A stretch of 16,487 bases of DNA, taken from the NCBI GenBank assembly GCA_049318165.1, contig JBMOGW010000055.1, forward strand, positions 1 to 16,487, in the 5' to 3' direction. Under the pieces are notes generated by a model. It made no database searches. It had not been told where the DNA came from and saw nothing but the letters and a program-made list of their open reading frames with translations. Positions 1-6,646 of this stretch are shown in pieces; the stretch's first letter is position 1; each line of letters begins with the position of its first letter. The translations under genes were made by a program, and so were the position numbers. Origin of the DNA: UBA668 sp049318165. Its GTDB lineage: Bacteria > Actinomycetota > Acidimicrobiia > Acidimicrobiales > Ilumatobacteraceae.

Positions 1-942
1 ATCGAGATCAAGAACAGCGAGTGGTTCCGCAGCGACAAGTGGCACGAGGAGATGTCGCCCGCGCCCGGTGCCACGAAGGACCCGCTCACGCAGGTGCGCC
101 CCGGTCACGCCGATCTGGTGGGCATGCAGAAGTACGGGTTCACCGACGCCCGCGACGTGCTCGAGCGGGCCAGCGCCCGCGAGACGGCGGCCCGAGTCGC
201 CGCCGGCGCGCTCGCCAAGAAGCTGCTCGCGCAGGTCGGCTGCTCGGTCATCTCGCACATCGTGCAGATGGGCCTTGTGCGCAACGAGACCGGTGTGCGT
301 CCGACCCCCGCCGACCTCGATGCGGTCGACGCCAGCGAGGTGCGCTGCTTCGACGCCGCCGCCGGCGACGCGATGATCGAGGAGATCAAAGCGTGCGCCA
401 AGGACGGCGACTCGCTCGGCGGTGTCGCCGAGGTGTTGGCCTACGGCGTGCCGATCGGCCTCGGCAGCCATGTGCACTGGGACCGCAAGATCGACGCCGC
501 GCTCGCGCAGGCGATCATGTCGATCCAGGCCGTCAAGGGTGTCGAGATCGGCGACGGGTTCGAGGTCGCAGGCCGCCGCGGCAGTGTCGCCCACGACGCC
601 ATCGCATGGGACACCGAGGCCAACGACTACCGACGCGAGAGCTCGCTGGCCGGCGGTACCGAAGGCGGCATGACCACGGGTGAGATCCTCGTCGTGCGCG
701 CAGCGATGAAGCCGCTCGCCACGCTGAACCGTCCCACGCTGAAGACCGTCGACGTGGTCACGAAGGAGGAGACGGTGAGCTTCAAGGAGCGCACCGACGT
801 CACTGCCGTGCCCGCGATGGGCGTGGTGGCCGAGACCATGGTGGCCCTCGTGCTCGCCGCGGAGGCACAGCGCAAGTTCGGTGGCGACAGCGTCGCCGAG
901 TTCGTGCGCAACGCCACGTCGTTCCGTGAGTCGCTCCGGTAG
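1..942 (+). CDS. aroC: Chorismate synthase, 5' end outside window
   Basis: Chorismate synthase converts 5-enolpyruvylshikimate-3-phosphate to chorismate using reduced FMN, the last step of the common aromatic pathway. The frame is open from base 1 with no start, so the N-terminal part lies upstream; 313 codons plus the stop are present. Family landmarks are RPGHADLVGMQKYG (residues 33-46 of the visible part), the block DARDVLERASARETAARVAAGA just after it, and the C-terminal RPTLKTVDV segment followed by a helix-rich tail. An ATG at 52 lies inside the conserved region and is not the start. The gene ends 4 bases before aroK and is the first visible member of an aroC-aroK-aroB-aroQ run, which supports the call. 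Identification is firm; only the missing N-terminus is unknown. Confidence 0.97.
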   Translation: MEIKNSEWFRSDKWHEEMSPAPGATKDPLTQVRPGHADLVGMQKYGFTDARDVLERASARETAARVAAGALAKKLLAQVGCSVISHIVQMGLVRNETGVRPTPADLDAVDASEVRCFDAAAGDAMIEEIKACAKDGDSLGGVAEVLAYGVPIGLGSHVHWDRKIDAALAQAIMSIQAVKGVEIGDGFEVAGRRGSVAHDAIAWDTEANDYRRESSLAGGTEGGMTTGEILVVRAAMKPLATLNRPTLKTVDVVTKEETVSFKERTDVTAVPAMGVVAETMVALVLAAEAQRKFGGDSVAEFVRNATSFRESLR

Positions 943-946
943 CCGC

Positions 947-1459
947 ATGCCGGTCGGCGCGTCCACTCACCTCGTGCTCGTCGGGATGATGGGGGTCGGG
1001 AAGACCACCGTTGCGCGCGTCCTGTCCGAGCGGCTGCAACGGCCCGTGCTCGACAGCGACGCGATGATCGAGGAGCGCACCGGTCGCACCGTGCGCGAGA
1101 TCTTCGCCGCCGACGGCGAGCCCGCCTTCCGAACAGTGGAGACCGAGGTGCTGCGCGACGCCCTCGCCACTTCCGAGCCGGCGATCATCGCCGCCGCCGG
1201 TGGTGTGGTGCTGAGCGCCGAGAACAGGGCGCTGCTGAAGGCGTCGGGCGCACGTGTGGTGTGGTTGTGCGCACAGCCGTCGACGCTGGTCGAGCGTGTC
1301 CGCGGCGGCGGCCATCGCCCGCTGCTCGACGACGATCCGGAGGGTACGTTGCAGCGCATGTTCACCGAACGCGAGTCGCTGTACCGCGAGGTCGCCGACG
1401 CCATCGTGTTGGTCGACCAGCGCTCCATCAGCGACGTCGTGGAGGCCGTGCTGCGATGA
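947..1459 (+). CDS. aroK: Shikimate kinase
   Basis: Shikimate kinase phosphorylates shikimate at the 3-hydroxyl with ATP in the cytoplasm. The 170-residue product has the normal family length. The P-loop GMMGVGKTT (residues 13-21, Lys19), the shikimate-binding DSDAMIEERTGR segment, the FRTVETEVL block and the lid Arg in GGHRPLL are all visible. The usual triple-glycine shikimate motif reads AAGGVVL here, with one Gly replaced by Ala. I chose ATG 947 because it places the P-loop about 12 residues from the N-terminus; an in-frame ATG at 881 lies inside aroC and would add a non-conserved extension. The stop overlaps the aroB start as ATGA (1456-1459), so aroB is probably translationally coupled. 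Confidence 0.95.
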   Translation: MPVGASTHLVLVGMMGVGKTTVARVLSERLQRPVLDSDAMIEERTGRTVREIFAADGEPAFRTVETEVLRDALATSEPAIIAAAGGVVLSAENRALLKASGARVVWLCAQPSTLVERVRGGGHRPLLDDDPEGTLQRMFTERESLYREVADAIVLVDQRSISDVVEAVLR

Positions 1460-2466
1460 TCACCGTCCGCGTCCCCCTCGGCGACCGCAGCTACGACGTG
1501 CTCGTCGGCCACGGCACCCGAAGCGAACTGGCGGCGCTGTTGCCGGGCTCGGCGCGGCGTGCTGCCGTGGTCACCCAGGCCGGCATCCCGTTCGACGTCG
1601 ATCCCGGCATCCCGTTCGAGCGGTTCGAGATCGGCGACGGCGAGGACCACAAGACGCTCGCCACGATCGAGCAACTGGCCCACGGTTTCGCCGCGATGGG
1701 ACTCACCCGCAACGACGTGGTCATCGGCGTCGGCGGCGGGATGGTCACCGACGTCGCGGGCTTCGCCGCCGCCAGTTGGCACCGCGGCATTCCGGTGGTG
1801 CACGTCAGCACCACCCTCGTCGGGATGGTCGATGCGGCGATCGGCGGCAAGACCGGCGTCAACCTGCCGGGTGGCGGGAAGAACCTGGTCGGCGCCTACT
1901 GGCAGCCGAGCGGCGTCATCTGCGACCTCGACGCCCTGGCCACGCTGCCGCAGCGCGAGGTGCGCTGCGGCCGCGGCGAGATGGCCAAGTACCACTTCCT
2001 CACCGGCGACGACCTGCTGGCGATGGACGAGGTGGCCCGCGTCGCCCGCTGCGTGGAGATCAAGGCCGAGATCGTCGGCAGCGACGAGCGCGAGGGTGGC
2101 CGCCGTGCGCTGCTCAACTACGGCCACACGCTGGCCCATGCGCTCGAGATCGCCACCGATCACTCGCTGGCACACGGCGAAGCCGTGGCCATCGGCCTGG
2201 TCTACGCCGCGCACCTGGCGCACCACCTCGGCCGAATCGACGCTGATCGCGTGCAGCAGCACTACGAGGTCGTCGGCGGCACGTACGAGCTGGGTACCGG
2301 GCTGCCGTCCGGGCTGTCGGCCGAGCAGCTCGTGGGGCTGATGGGCAAGGACAAGAAGGTGCTCTCCGACGGCCTCACGTTCGTGCTCGACGGCCCGGCC
2401 GGCGTGGAGGTCGTCCCCGGCGTCGACCCTGCCGACGCGCTGTCCGCCCTCACGGCCATGTCCTGA
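1456..2466 (+). CDS. aroB: 3-Dehydroquinate synthase
   Basis: This enzyme cyclises DAHP to 3-dehydroquinate using NAD+ and a divalent metal. At 336 residues it is somewhat shorter than the usual 355-370. Visible motifs are the NAD-binding GVGGGMVTDVAGFAA (91-105), STTLVGMVDAAIGGKTGVN (118-136) and GGKNLVGAYWQP. The metal ligands fit Glu175 (in RGEMAKYH), His224 (NYGHT) and His240 (AHGEAV). Two things are odd. The family signature E-x-x-K-Y-G reads E-M-A-K-Y-H. The spacing from Glu175 to His224 is 49 residues, clearly less than in E. coli AroB, so part of the helical domain is shortened. The start ATG overlaps the aroK stop by 4 bases. The function is well supported by motifs and neighbours. 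Confidence 0.95.
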   Translation: MITVRVPLGDRSYDVLVGHGTRSELAALLPGSARRAAVVTQAGIPFDVDPGIPFERFEIGDGEDHKTLATIEQLAHGFAAMGLTRNDVVIGVGGGMVTDVAGFAAASWHRGIPVVHVSTTLVGMVDAAIGGKTGVNLPGGGKNLVGAYWQPSGVICDLDALATLPQREVRCGRGEMAKYHFLTGDDLLAMDEVARVARCVEIKAEIVGSDEREGGRRALLNYGHTLAHALEIATDHSLAHGEAVAIGLVYAAHLAHHLGRIDADRVQQHYEVVGGTYELGTGLPSGLSAEQLVGLMGKDKKVLSDGLTFVLDGPAGVEVVPGVDPADALSALTAMS

Positions 2467-2495
2467 ATCACCCCAGCCGCGGGGGAGCGGCGTGG

Positions 2496-2501
2496 CACGA
2501 T
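2496..2501 (+). promoter_or_regulatory. Possible -10 hexamer for aroQ
   Basis: CACGAT has the conserved A at position 2 and T at position 6 of the actinobacterial -10 element and lies 6 nt before the aroQ GTG, the spacing of a leaderless start. The AGGAG at 2502-2506 leaves only one base before the GTG, too close for a normal ribosome-binding site. No good -35 is visible, so this is weak. Confidence 0.25.
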
Positions 2502-2507
2502 AGGAGC

Positions 2508-2954
2508 GTGGCCATCATCGCCCTCCTCCACGGACCCAATCTGAACCTGCTCGGGCAGCGCGAGCCGCACGTGTACGGCACCGCGACCCTCACCGACTAC
2601 GAGGCTGCGGTCGCGGAGGCGGCCGAGGCACATGGGCACACGGTCACCGCCTTCCAGAGCAACCACGAGGGTGCGCTCGTCGACGCCATCCACGCAGCCC
2701 GCGGCACAGCGGCGGCGATCATCATCAACCCGGGCGCATTCACCCATTACGCCTGGTCGTTGCACGACGCGCTCGCAGCGTTCGACGGGCCGGTCATCGA
2801 GGTGCACATCTCCAACCCCAACGCCCGCGAGCCGTGGCGGCACACCAGCGTCGTCGCCCCGGTGGCCACCGGGTCGATCATGGGCCTCGGCATCCACGGC
2901 TACCGCCTGGCCGTGGAAGCCGTGGCGCAGCGCCTCTCGGCGGCCGCCGGATGA
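2508..2954 (+). CDS. aroQ: Type II 3-dehydroquinate dehydratase
   Basis: Type II dehydroquinase dehydrates 3-dehydroquinate to 3-dehydroshikimate and normally forms a dodecamer. The 148-residue product has the family length. Visible motifs are HGPNLNLLGQREPHVYG (8-24), with catalytic Tyr23 and the lid Arg18, then QSNHEGALVDAIHAA, INPGAFTHYAWSLHDAL, IEVHISNPNAREPWRH with the catalytic His, and GLGIHGYRLAVEAV at the C-terminus. The start is a GTG seven codons before the conserved block; no other start fits. A 41-base gap separates it from aroB. Its stop overlaps the pepQ start as ATGA (2951-2954). The gene belongs to the same pathway cluster as aroC, aroK and aroB. Confidence 0.95.
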   Translation: MAIIALLHGPNLNLLGQREPHVYGTATLTDYEAAVAEAAEAHGHTVTAFQSNHEGALVDAIHAARGTAAAIIINPGAFTHYAWSLHDALAAFDGPVIEVHISNPNAREPWRHTSVVAPVATGSIMGLGIHGYRLAVEAVAQRLSAAAG

Positions 2955-4051
2955 CCGGCCTCGCCGGGCGTGCCGACCGGGTGCGGCGGCGGCTCACCAC
3001 CGCCGATGCGCTCCTGGTGAGCGACCTCACCAACATCCGCTGGCTCACCGGGTTCAGTGGTTCGAACGGTTGGGTGGTGCTCGGCCCGGACTCGCTGACG
3101 CTCGTCACGGATGGCCGCTATGGCGACCAGGCCGTACAACAGATGGCCGCCGCCGGAGTGCGGGGGGAGGTGCTGGTCGGCACGTCCGGGCCAGGCACCA
3201 TGGGGCATCTGGTCACGGCCTGTGCGCCGTTCAGCACGGTCGGGTTCGAGGCTGCCCACGTCACCTACCTGCAGCACACGCAGTACCGCGACGCGATCAG
3301 CGCCGAACTCGTTCCGGTGGTCGGCGCGGTGGAGGCCGAGCGGCGCACCAAGGACGAGGCGGAGATCGCCGCAATGGCTCGGGCCTGCGCCATCGCCGAT
3401 CGAGCGCTCGCCGAGGTCGCACCCCACCTCGGCGACGGGCTCACCGAGGCCGAGGTGCGCAACCGGCTCGAGCTGCGGATGCGCGAGCTGGGGGCCAGCG
3501 GCCCGAGCTACGACACCATCGTGGCCACCGGGCCGCACCACGCGGCGCTGCCGCACCATCGGCCCACCGCCACACGCATCGAGCCCGGCCACACGGTGAT
3601 CATCGATGTCGGCGCCCTCGTCGACGGCTATCACAGCGACATGACCCGGTCGTTCGTGATCGGCGAGCCCTCCGCCCAGCAGCGGGAGCTGTACGACCTG
3701 GTGCTGGCCGCGCAGTGCGCCGGCGTGGCGGCGGTGCGCCCCGGCGTCACCTCGAAGGAGCTCGACGCGGTGTGCCGCGACGTCATCACCGAGGCCGGCT
3801 ACGGCGACTGGTTCACGCACGGAACCGGGCACGGCGTGGGCCTGCTGATCCACGAGGACCCGTTCATCAGTCGGGCCGGGGATGCCGCTTTGCAGGTCGG
3901 AGACGTCGTAACCGTCGAACCTGGCGTCTATCGTGATGGCTTCGGCGGCGTCCGAGTCGAGGATCTGGTGGTCGTCACCAGCGACGGATGCCGCGTGCTC
4001 ACGACATCTCCGAAGGATTCTCCGTGCCTGCCATCACCACCAACGACCTGA
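2951..4051 (+). CDS. pepQ: Xaa-Pro dipeptidase / M24B aminopeptidase
   Basis: M24B metallopeptidases release N-terminal residues before proline and recycle proline peptides in the cytoplasm. The 366-residue product has a creatinase-like N-terminal domain (about 1-120) and a pita-bread catalytic domain (about 130-350). The five metal ligands can be placed as Asp219 (IIDVGA), Asp230 (YHSDMTR), His294 (GTGHGVGL), Glu323 (VEPGVY) and Glu337 (VRVEDLV). The GTGHGVGLLIHEDP block is typical. The start overlaps the aroQ stop by 4 bases, and the last 28 bases overlap efp in another frame. The pepQ-efp-nusB order is conserved in actinobacteria. Whether it acts as a dipeptidase or an aminopeptidase P cannot be decided from sequence; the call to the family is firm. 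Confidence 0.92.
   Translation: MTGLAGRADRVRRRLTTADALLVSDLTNIRWLTGFSGSNGWVVLGPDSLTLVTDGRYGDQAVQQMAAAGVRGEVLVGTSGPGTMGHLVTACAPFSTVGFEAAHVTYLQHTQYRDAISAELVPVVGAVEAERRTKDEAEIAAMARACAIADRALAEVAPHLGDGLTEAEVRNRLELRMRELGASGPSYDTIVATGPHHAALPHHRPTATRIEPGHTVIIDVGALVDGYHSDMTRSFVIGEPSAQQRELYDLVLAAQCAGVAAVRPGVTSKELDAVCRDVITEAGYGDWFTHGTGHGVGLLIHEDPFISRAGDAALQVGDVVTVEPGVYRDGFGGVRVEDLVVVTSDGCRVLTTSPKDSPCLPSPPTT
3929..3934 (+). promoter_or_regulatory. Possible internal promoter for efp (-10 TATCGT)
   Basis: TATCGT fits the actinobacterial -10 pattern TAnnnT and lies about 90 bases before the efp start, inside pepQ. The surrounding pepQ codons (ttg, gga, gta, cct, tat, cgt, gat) depart from the G/C-ending usage of the rest of the gene, which could reflect an embedded signal. 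No clear -35 is seen. Confidence 0.2.
4013..4017 (+). promoter_or_regulatory. Ribosome-binding site of efp
   Basis: AAGGA lies 6 bases before GTG 4024. It selects this GTG over the in-frame ATG at 3988, which would add 12 non-conserved residues. Confidence 0.7.
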
Positions 4052-4587
4052 AGAACGGCATCACCCTCGAACTCGACGGCGTCCTGTTCCAGGTCGTCGA
4101 GTTCCAGCACGTCAAGCCCGGCAAGGGTGGTGCGTTCGTGCGGTCGAAGATCCGCAACCTGCGCACCGGCGCCGTCATCGACCGCACGTTCAACGCCGGC
4201 ATCCGCGTCGAGCAGGCCATCCTCGACCGCAAGGACATGCAGTTCCTGTACCGCGACGGCGACGAGTACGTGTTCATGGACCTCGAGAGCTACGACCAGC
4301 AGCACGTGTCGCCCGTCGCCCTCGGCGACGCCGCCGACTACATGGTCGAGAACTCGGTCGCCATCATCGCCTTCTACAACGGCGACATCGTCACCGTCGA
4401 GATCCCGGCCTCGGTCGAGCTCACCATCACCGAGACCGAGCCCGGCATCCAGGGCGACCGTGTCAGCGGTGCCCGCAAGCCGGCCACGCTCGAGACCGGC
4501 AAGGTCGTGCAGGTGCCCCTGTTCGTCAACATCGGCGACAAGATCAAGGTCGACACCCGGTCCGGCGACTACATCACGCGGGTCTGA
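4024..4587 (+). CDS. efp: Elongation factor P
   Basis: EF-P binds ribosomes stalled at consecutive prolines and promotes peptide bond formation. The 187-residue product has the family length and begins MPAITTNDLKNG. The three domains follow in order: a KOW-like N-terminal domain (1-65), a middle OB domain and a C-terminal OB domain ending in VPLFVNIGDKIKVDTRSG. The tip loop reads HVKPGKGGAF; Lys34 aligns with the lysine that is beta-lysylated in E. coli. No epmA, epmB, earP or ymfI gene is in the window, so modification is unknown. The start is GTG, chosen by the ribosome-binding site and the conserved N-terminus. It overlaps pepQ by 28 bases and lies 3 bases before nusB. Confidence 0.96.
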   Translation: MPAITTNDLKNGITLELDGVLFQVVEFQHVKPGKGGAFVRSKIRNLRTGAVIDRTFNAGIRVEQAILDRKDMQFLYRDGDEYVFMDLESYDQQHVSPVALGDAADYMVENSVAIIAFYNGDIVTVEIPASVELTITETEPGIQGDRVSGARKPATLETGKVVQVPLFVNIGDKIKVDTRSGDYITRV

Positions 4588-4590
4588 CGC

Positions 4591-5019
4591 ATGGCCCGCC
4601 GACCGTCGCGCCCGGCGCGGCCCGCCGACGACGATCGCAGTGACGCCCGCGAACGGGCGCTCATCATGCTGTACGAGGCCGAGACGAAGGGCATCGCGCC
4701 CGGCGAGGTGCTCGCCGCGCAGATCTCCCCGGCCGACGAACTGACCGCGGTGCTCGTCCGAGGCGTCGAGGAACACCTCGAGCAACTCGACGCCGCCATC
4801 GCCGCACACGCCAAGGGCTGGACTCTGCAACGCATGCCGGCGATCGATCGCAACGTGCTGCGCGTCGGCGCCTTCGAACTGCTCGGGCGTCCGGACGTGC
4901 CGGTGGCCGTGGTGCTCGACGAGGCCGTCGAGCTGGCGAAGCGGTTCAGCACCGACGATTCGGGACGTTTCGTCAACGGTGTCCTGGCGGCACTCGTGCC
5001 GGTGCTGCGCGCCGCCTGA
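4591..5019 (+). CDS. nusB: Transcription antitermination factor NusB
   Basis: NusB with NusE (S10) binds boxA RNA and supports rRNA transcription antitermination. The 142-residue product is all-helical in character. Family landmarks are ARERALIMLYEAE (19-31), LVRGVEEHLEQLD, the WTLQRMPAIDRNVLRVGAFEL block and the C-terminal VVLDEAVELAKRFSTDDSGRFVNGVL segment. A basic, proline-rich tail of about 17 residues precedes the fold. The start ATG is 3 bases after the efp stop, with no separate ribosome-binding site, so translation is probably coupled to efp. The gene closes the aro-pepQ-efp-nusB run; a 46-base gap follows before a functionally unrelated gene. Confidence 0.94.
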   Translation: MARRPSRPARPADDDRSDARERALIMLYEAETKGIAPGEVLAAQISPADELTAVLVRGVEEHLEQLDAAIAAHAKGWTLQRMPAIDRNVLRVGAFELLGRPDVPVAVVLDEAVELAKRFSTDDSGRFVNGVLAALVPVLRAA

Positions 5020-5065
5020 CGGCATGACGGCCGTTCCCCCTCGCCGTCGGCAAGACTGACCCGTC

Positions 5066-6646
5066 GTGGACCGGCTGCGTGACTGGCGAGATCGCTTCGT
5101 TCGGCAAGTGTCGACCGCCCACCCGGCGGCCTGGCTGACGTTCGCCGGCATCATCATCTTCGCGTCGGTGTTCGGCTCGCTCGGCGTGCAGAACCACAAC
5201 AACTTCGGCACGTGGTCGTACGACATGGGCATCTACGACCAGGGCTTCTGGTTGGCATCCCGCTTCGGCGACACGTTCATGAGCGTGCGTGGCCTCGACT
5301 TCTGGGGCCACCACGTCAACCTCATCGCCTACGCCTTCGTGCCGTTCTACTGGCTCGGCGCGGGTCCGTCGTTCCTCTACGTCGTGCAGGCGTGTGTGCT
5401 GGGCCTCGGTGCCGCGCCGGTGTACCTCATCGCCCGCGACAAGTTCCGCACACCCTGGATGGGCTTCTGCTTCGCCGTGGTGTTCCTGCTGTACGCGCCG
5501 CTGCAGTGGATCAGTTGGGCGATGTTCCACCCTGAGGCGTTGGTCATCACTCCCTTTCTGTACGCGTGGTGGTTTGCGACGAAGGAGCGGTGGGGCTGGT
5601 GCTATGCGATGGTGCTCATCGCGCTCAGCTGCCGCGAGGACACTGCGCTGGCGGTGATGATGATGGGCGTCGTGCTCGCCATCACGATGCGGCGTGCCCC
5701 GGACATCCGCCGCGTGCTGCGCATGTGCGCCGGGCTCTTCCTGCTCGGTGCGCTGTGGTACGTCGTGGCGACGAAGCTCGTGATCCCGTGGTTCAACGAC
5801 GGCAAGGACCCGTTCTACGTCCAGATGTTCTACGGGCCGTACGGCTCGACGACGCCGGAGATCCTGTCGACGATCCTGCGCCACCCCGATCGTGTCGTGC
5901 ACGATGCGGTGCAGCACGACCGCCTGTTGTTCTACAAGCAGCTCTCGTGGCCGGTCGGATGGGCGTACATCGGCAACCCGCTCGGACTGCTGATGGCGCT
6001 GCCGCAGATGCTCGCCAGCGTCATCGGGCTCAGCCCGTACTCGCGCATGATCCGCTACCAGTACACGTCGGTGATGATCGCCCCGATCTTCATCGCGTCG
6101 ATCCAGGGCGCCTTCACGTTCTGGAGGTTCCAGGTCGCGAAGATCGTCCTGCCGCTGTGGCTCGTCGGCTGCGCCTACGTCACCAACGTGGCCTGGTCGC
6201 CGTCGCCGCTGAACGAGAAGGACTCCCAGGTGTGGGCCGTGCCCGGCCCGCGTCACGATTCGCTGCGCAATGCGCTGGCGGTGGTGCCCAGCGACGCGTC
6301 GGTGGCCGCCACCTACCAGTTGCTGCCACATCTGTCGCATCGTCGCGAGATCTACGACTGGCCGAACCCGTTCACCCCGGCAGTGTGGGGCAATGACGAC
6401 TGTGCCCGCTTGCCCGACCCGCGCACCGTCGAGTACGTCGTGCTCGACAAGACCCAGATCGGCACGAACAACCAGGCGCTGTACGACGCGATGCGCGCCC
6501 CGGGCGGGCCGTTCCAGCCGCTCTACGAGGACGACAACGCCGTGGTGCTCAAGCGGGTGGGGACGTCACCGGAGGTCGACGTCCAACCGCAACGAGATTC
6601 TTGCCAAGTGCTGGCGCTCCGACACGGTCTTCAACCAGCCGGCTGA
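5066..6646 (+). CDS. DUF2079 multi-pass membrane protein, GT-C-like
   Basis: This 526-residue integral membrane protein matches the DUF2079 family, thought to have a GT-C glycosyltransferase-like fold; its substrate is not known. Family landmarks are in order: a first membrane helix (about 21-40), YDMGIYDQGFW (52-62) in the first outer loop, GHHVN (81-85), FHPEAL (154-159) and CREDTALAV (189-197). Further hydrophobic helices lie near 84-97, 103-123, 131-150, 156-171, 178-188, 193-208 and 219-240, with more to about 390. A soluble C-terminal part follows. Homologues as I recall end near the DNAVVLKR segment; here about 30 polar residues follow and overlap the 3' end of the convergent gene by 98 bases. 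The start is GTG without a clear ribosome-binding site; an AAGACT hexamer lies 8 bases before it. It may work with the next gene on envelope glycans or lipids (inference). Confidence 0.8.
   Translation: MDRLRDWRDRFVRQVSTAHPAAWLTFAGIIIFASVFGSLGVQNHNNFGTWSYDMGIYDQGFWLASRFGDTFMSVRGLDFWGHHVNLIAYAFVPFYWLGAGPSFLYVVQACVLGLGAAPVYLIARDKFRTPWMGFCFAVVFLLYAPLQWISWAMFHPEALVITPFLYAWWFATKERWGWCYAMVLIALSCREDTALAVMMMGVVLAITMRRAPDIRRVLRMCAGLFLLGALWYVVATKLVIPWFNDGKDPFYVQMFYGPYGSTTPEILSTILRHPDRVVHDAVQHDRLLFYKQLSWPVGWAYIGNPLGLLMALPQMLASVIGLSPYSRMIRYQYTSVMIAPIFIASIQGAFTFWRFQVAKIVLPLWLVGCAYVTNVAWSPSPLNEKDSQVWAVPGPRHDSLRNALAVVPSDASVAATYQLLPHLSHRREIYDWPNPFTPAVWGNDDCARLPDPRTVEYVVLDKTQIGTNNQALYDAMRAPGGPFQPLYEDDNAVVLKRVGTSPEVDVQPQRDSCQVLALRHGLQPAG

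Noticed and set aside
967..2262. Long minus-strand frame opposite aroK and aroB, and similar ones at 3928-5232 and 4973-6340
   Set aside because: All are shadows of well-identified plus-strand genes, with biased composition and no motif.
2502..2506. AGGAG as the ribosome-binding site of aroQ
   Set aside because: Only one base separates it from the GTG, too short for normal pairing; a leaderless start or coupling is at least as likely.
2632..3936. Plus-strand frame of 434 codons across aroQ and pepQ
   Set aside because: Arg/Pro/Ser-rich shadow of pepQ and aroQ; the real genes have complete catalytic motifs in other frames.
5020..5065. Terminator after nusB (GACGGC 5026-5031 with GCCGTC 5043-5048)
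   Set aside because: The 6-bp stem has an 11-base loop and no T run, so it does not support an intrinsic terminator.
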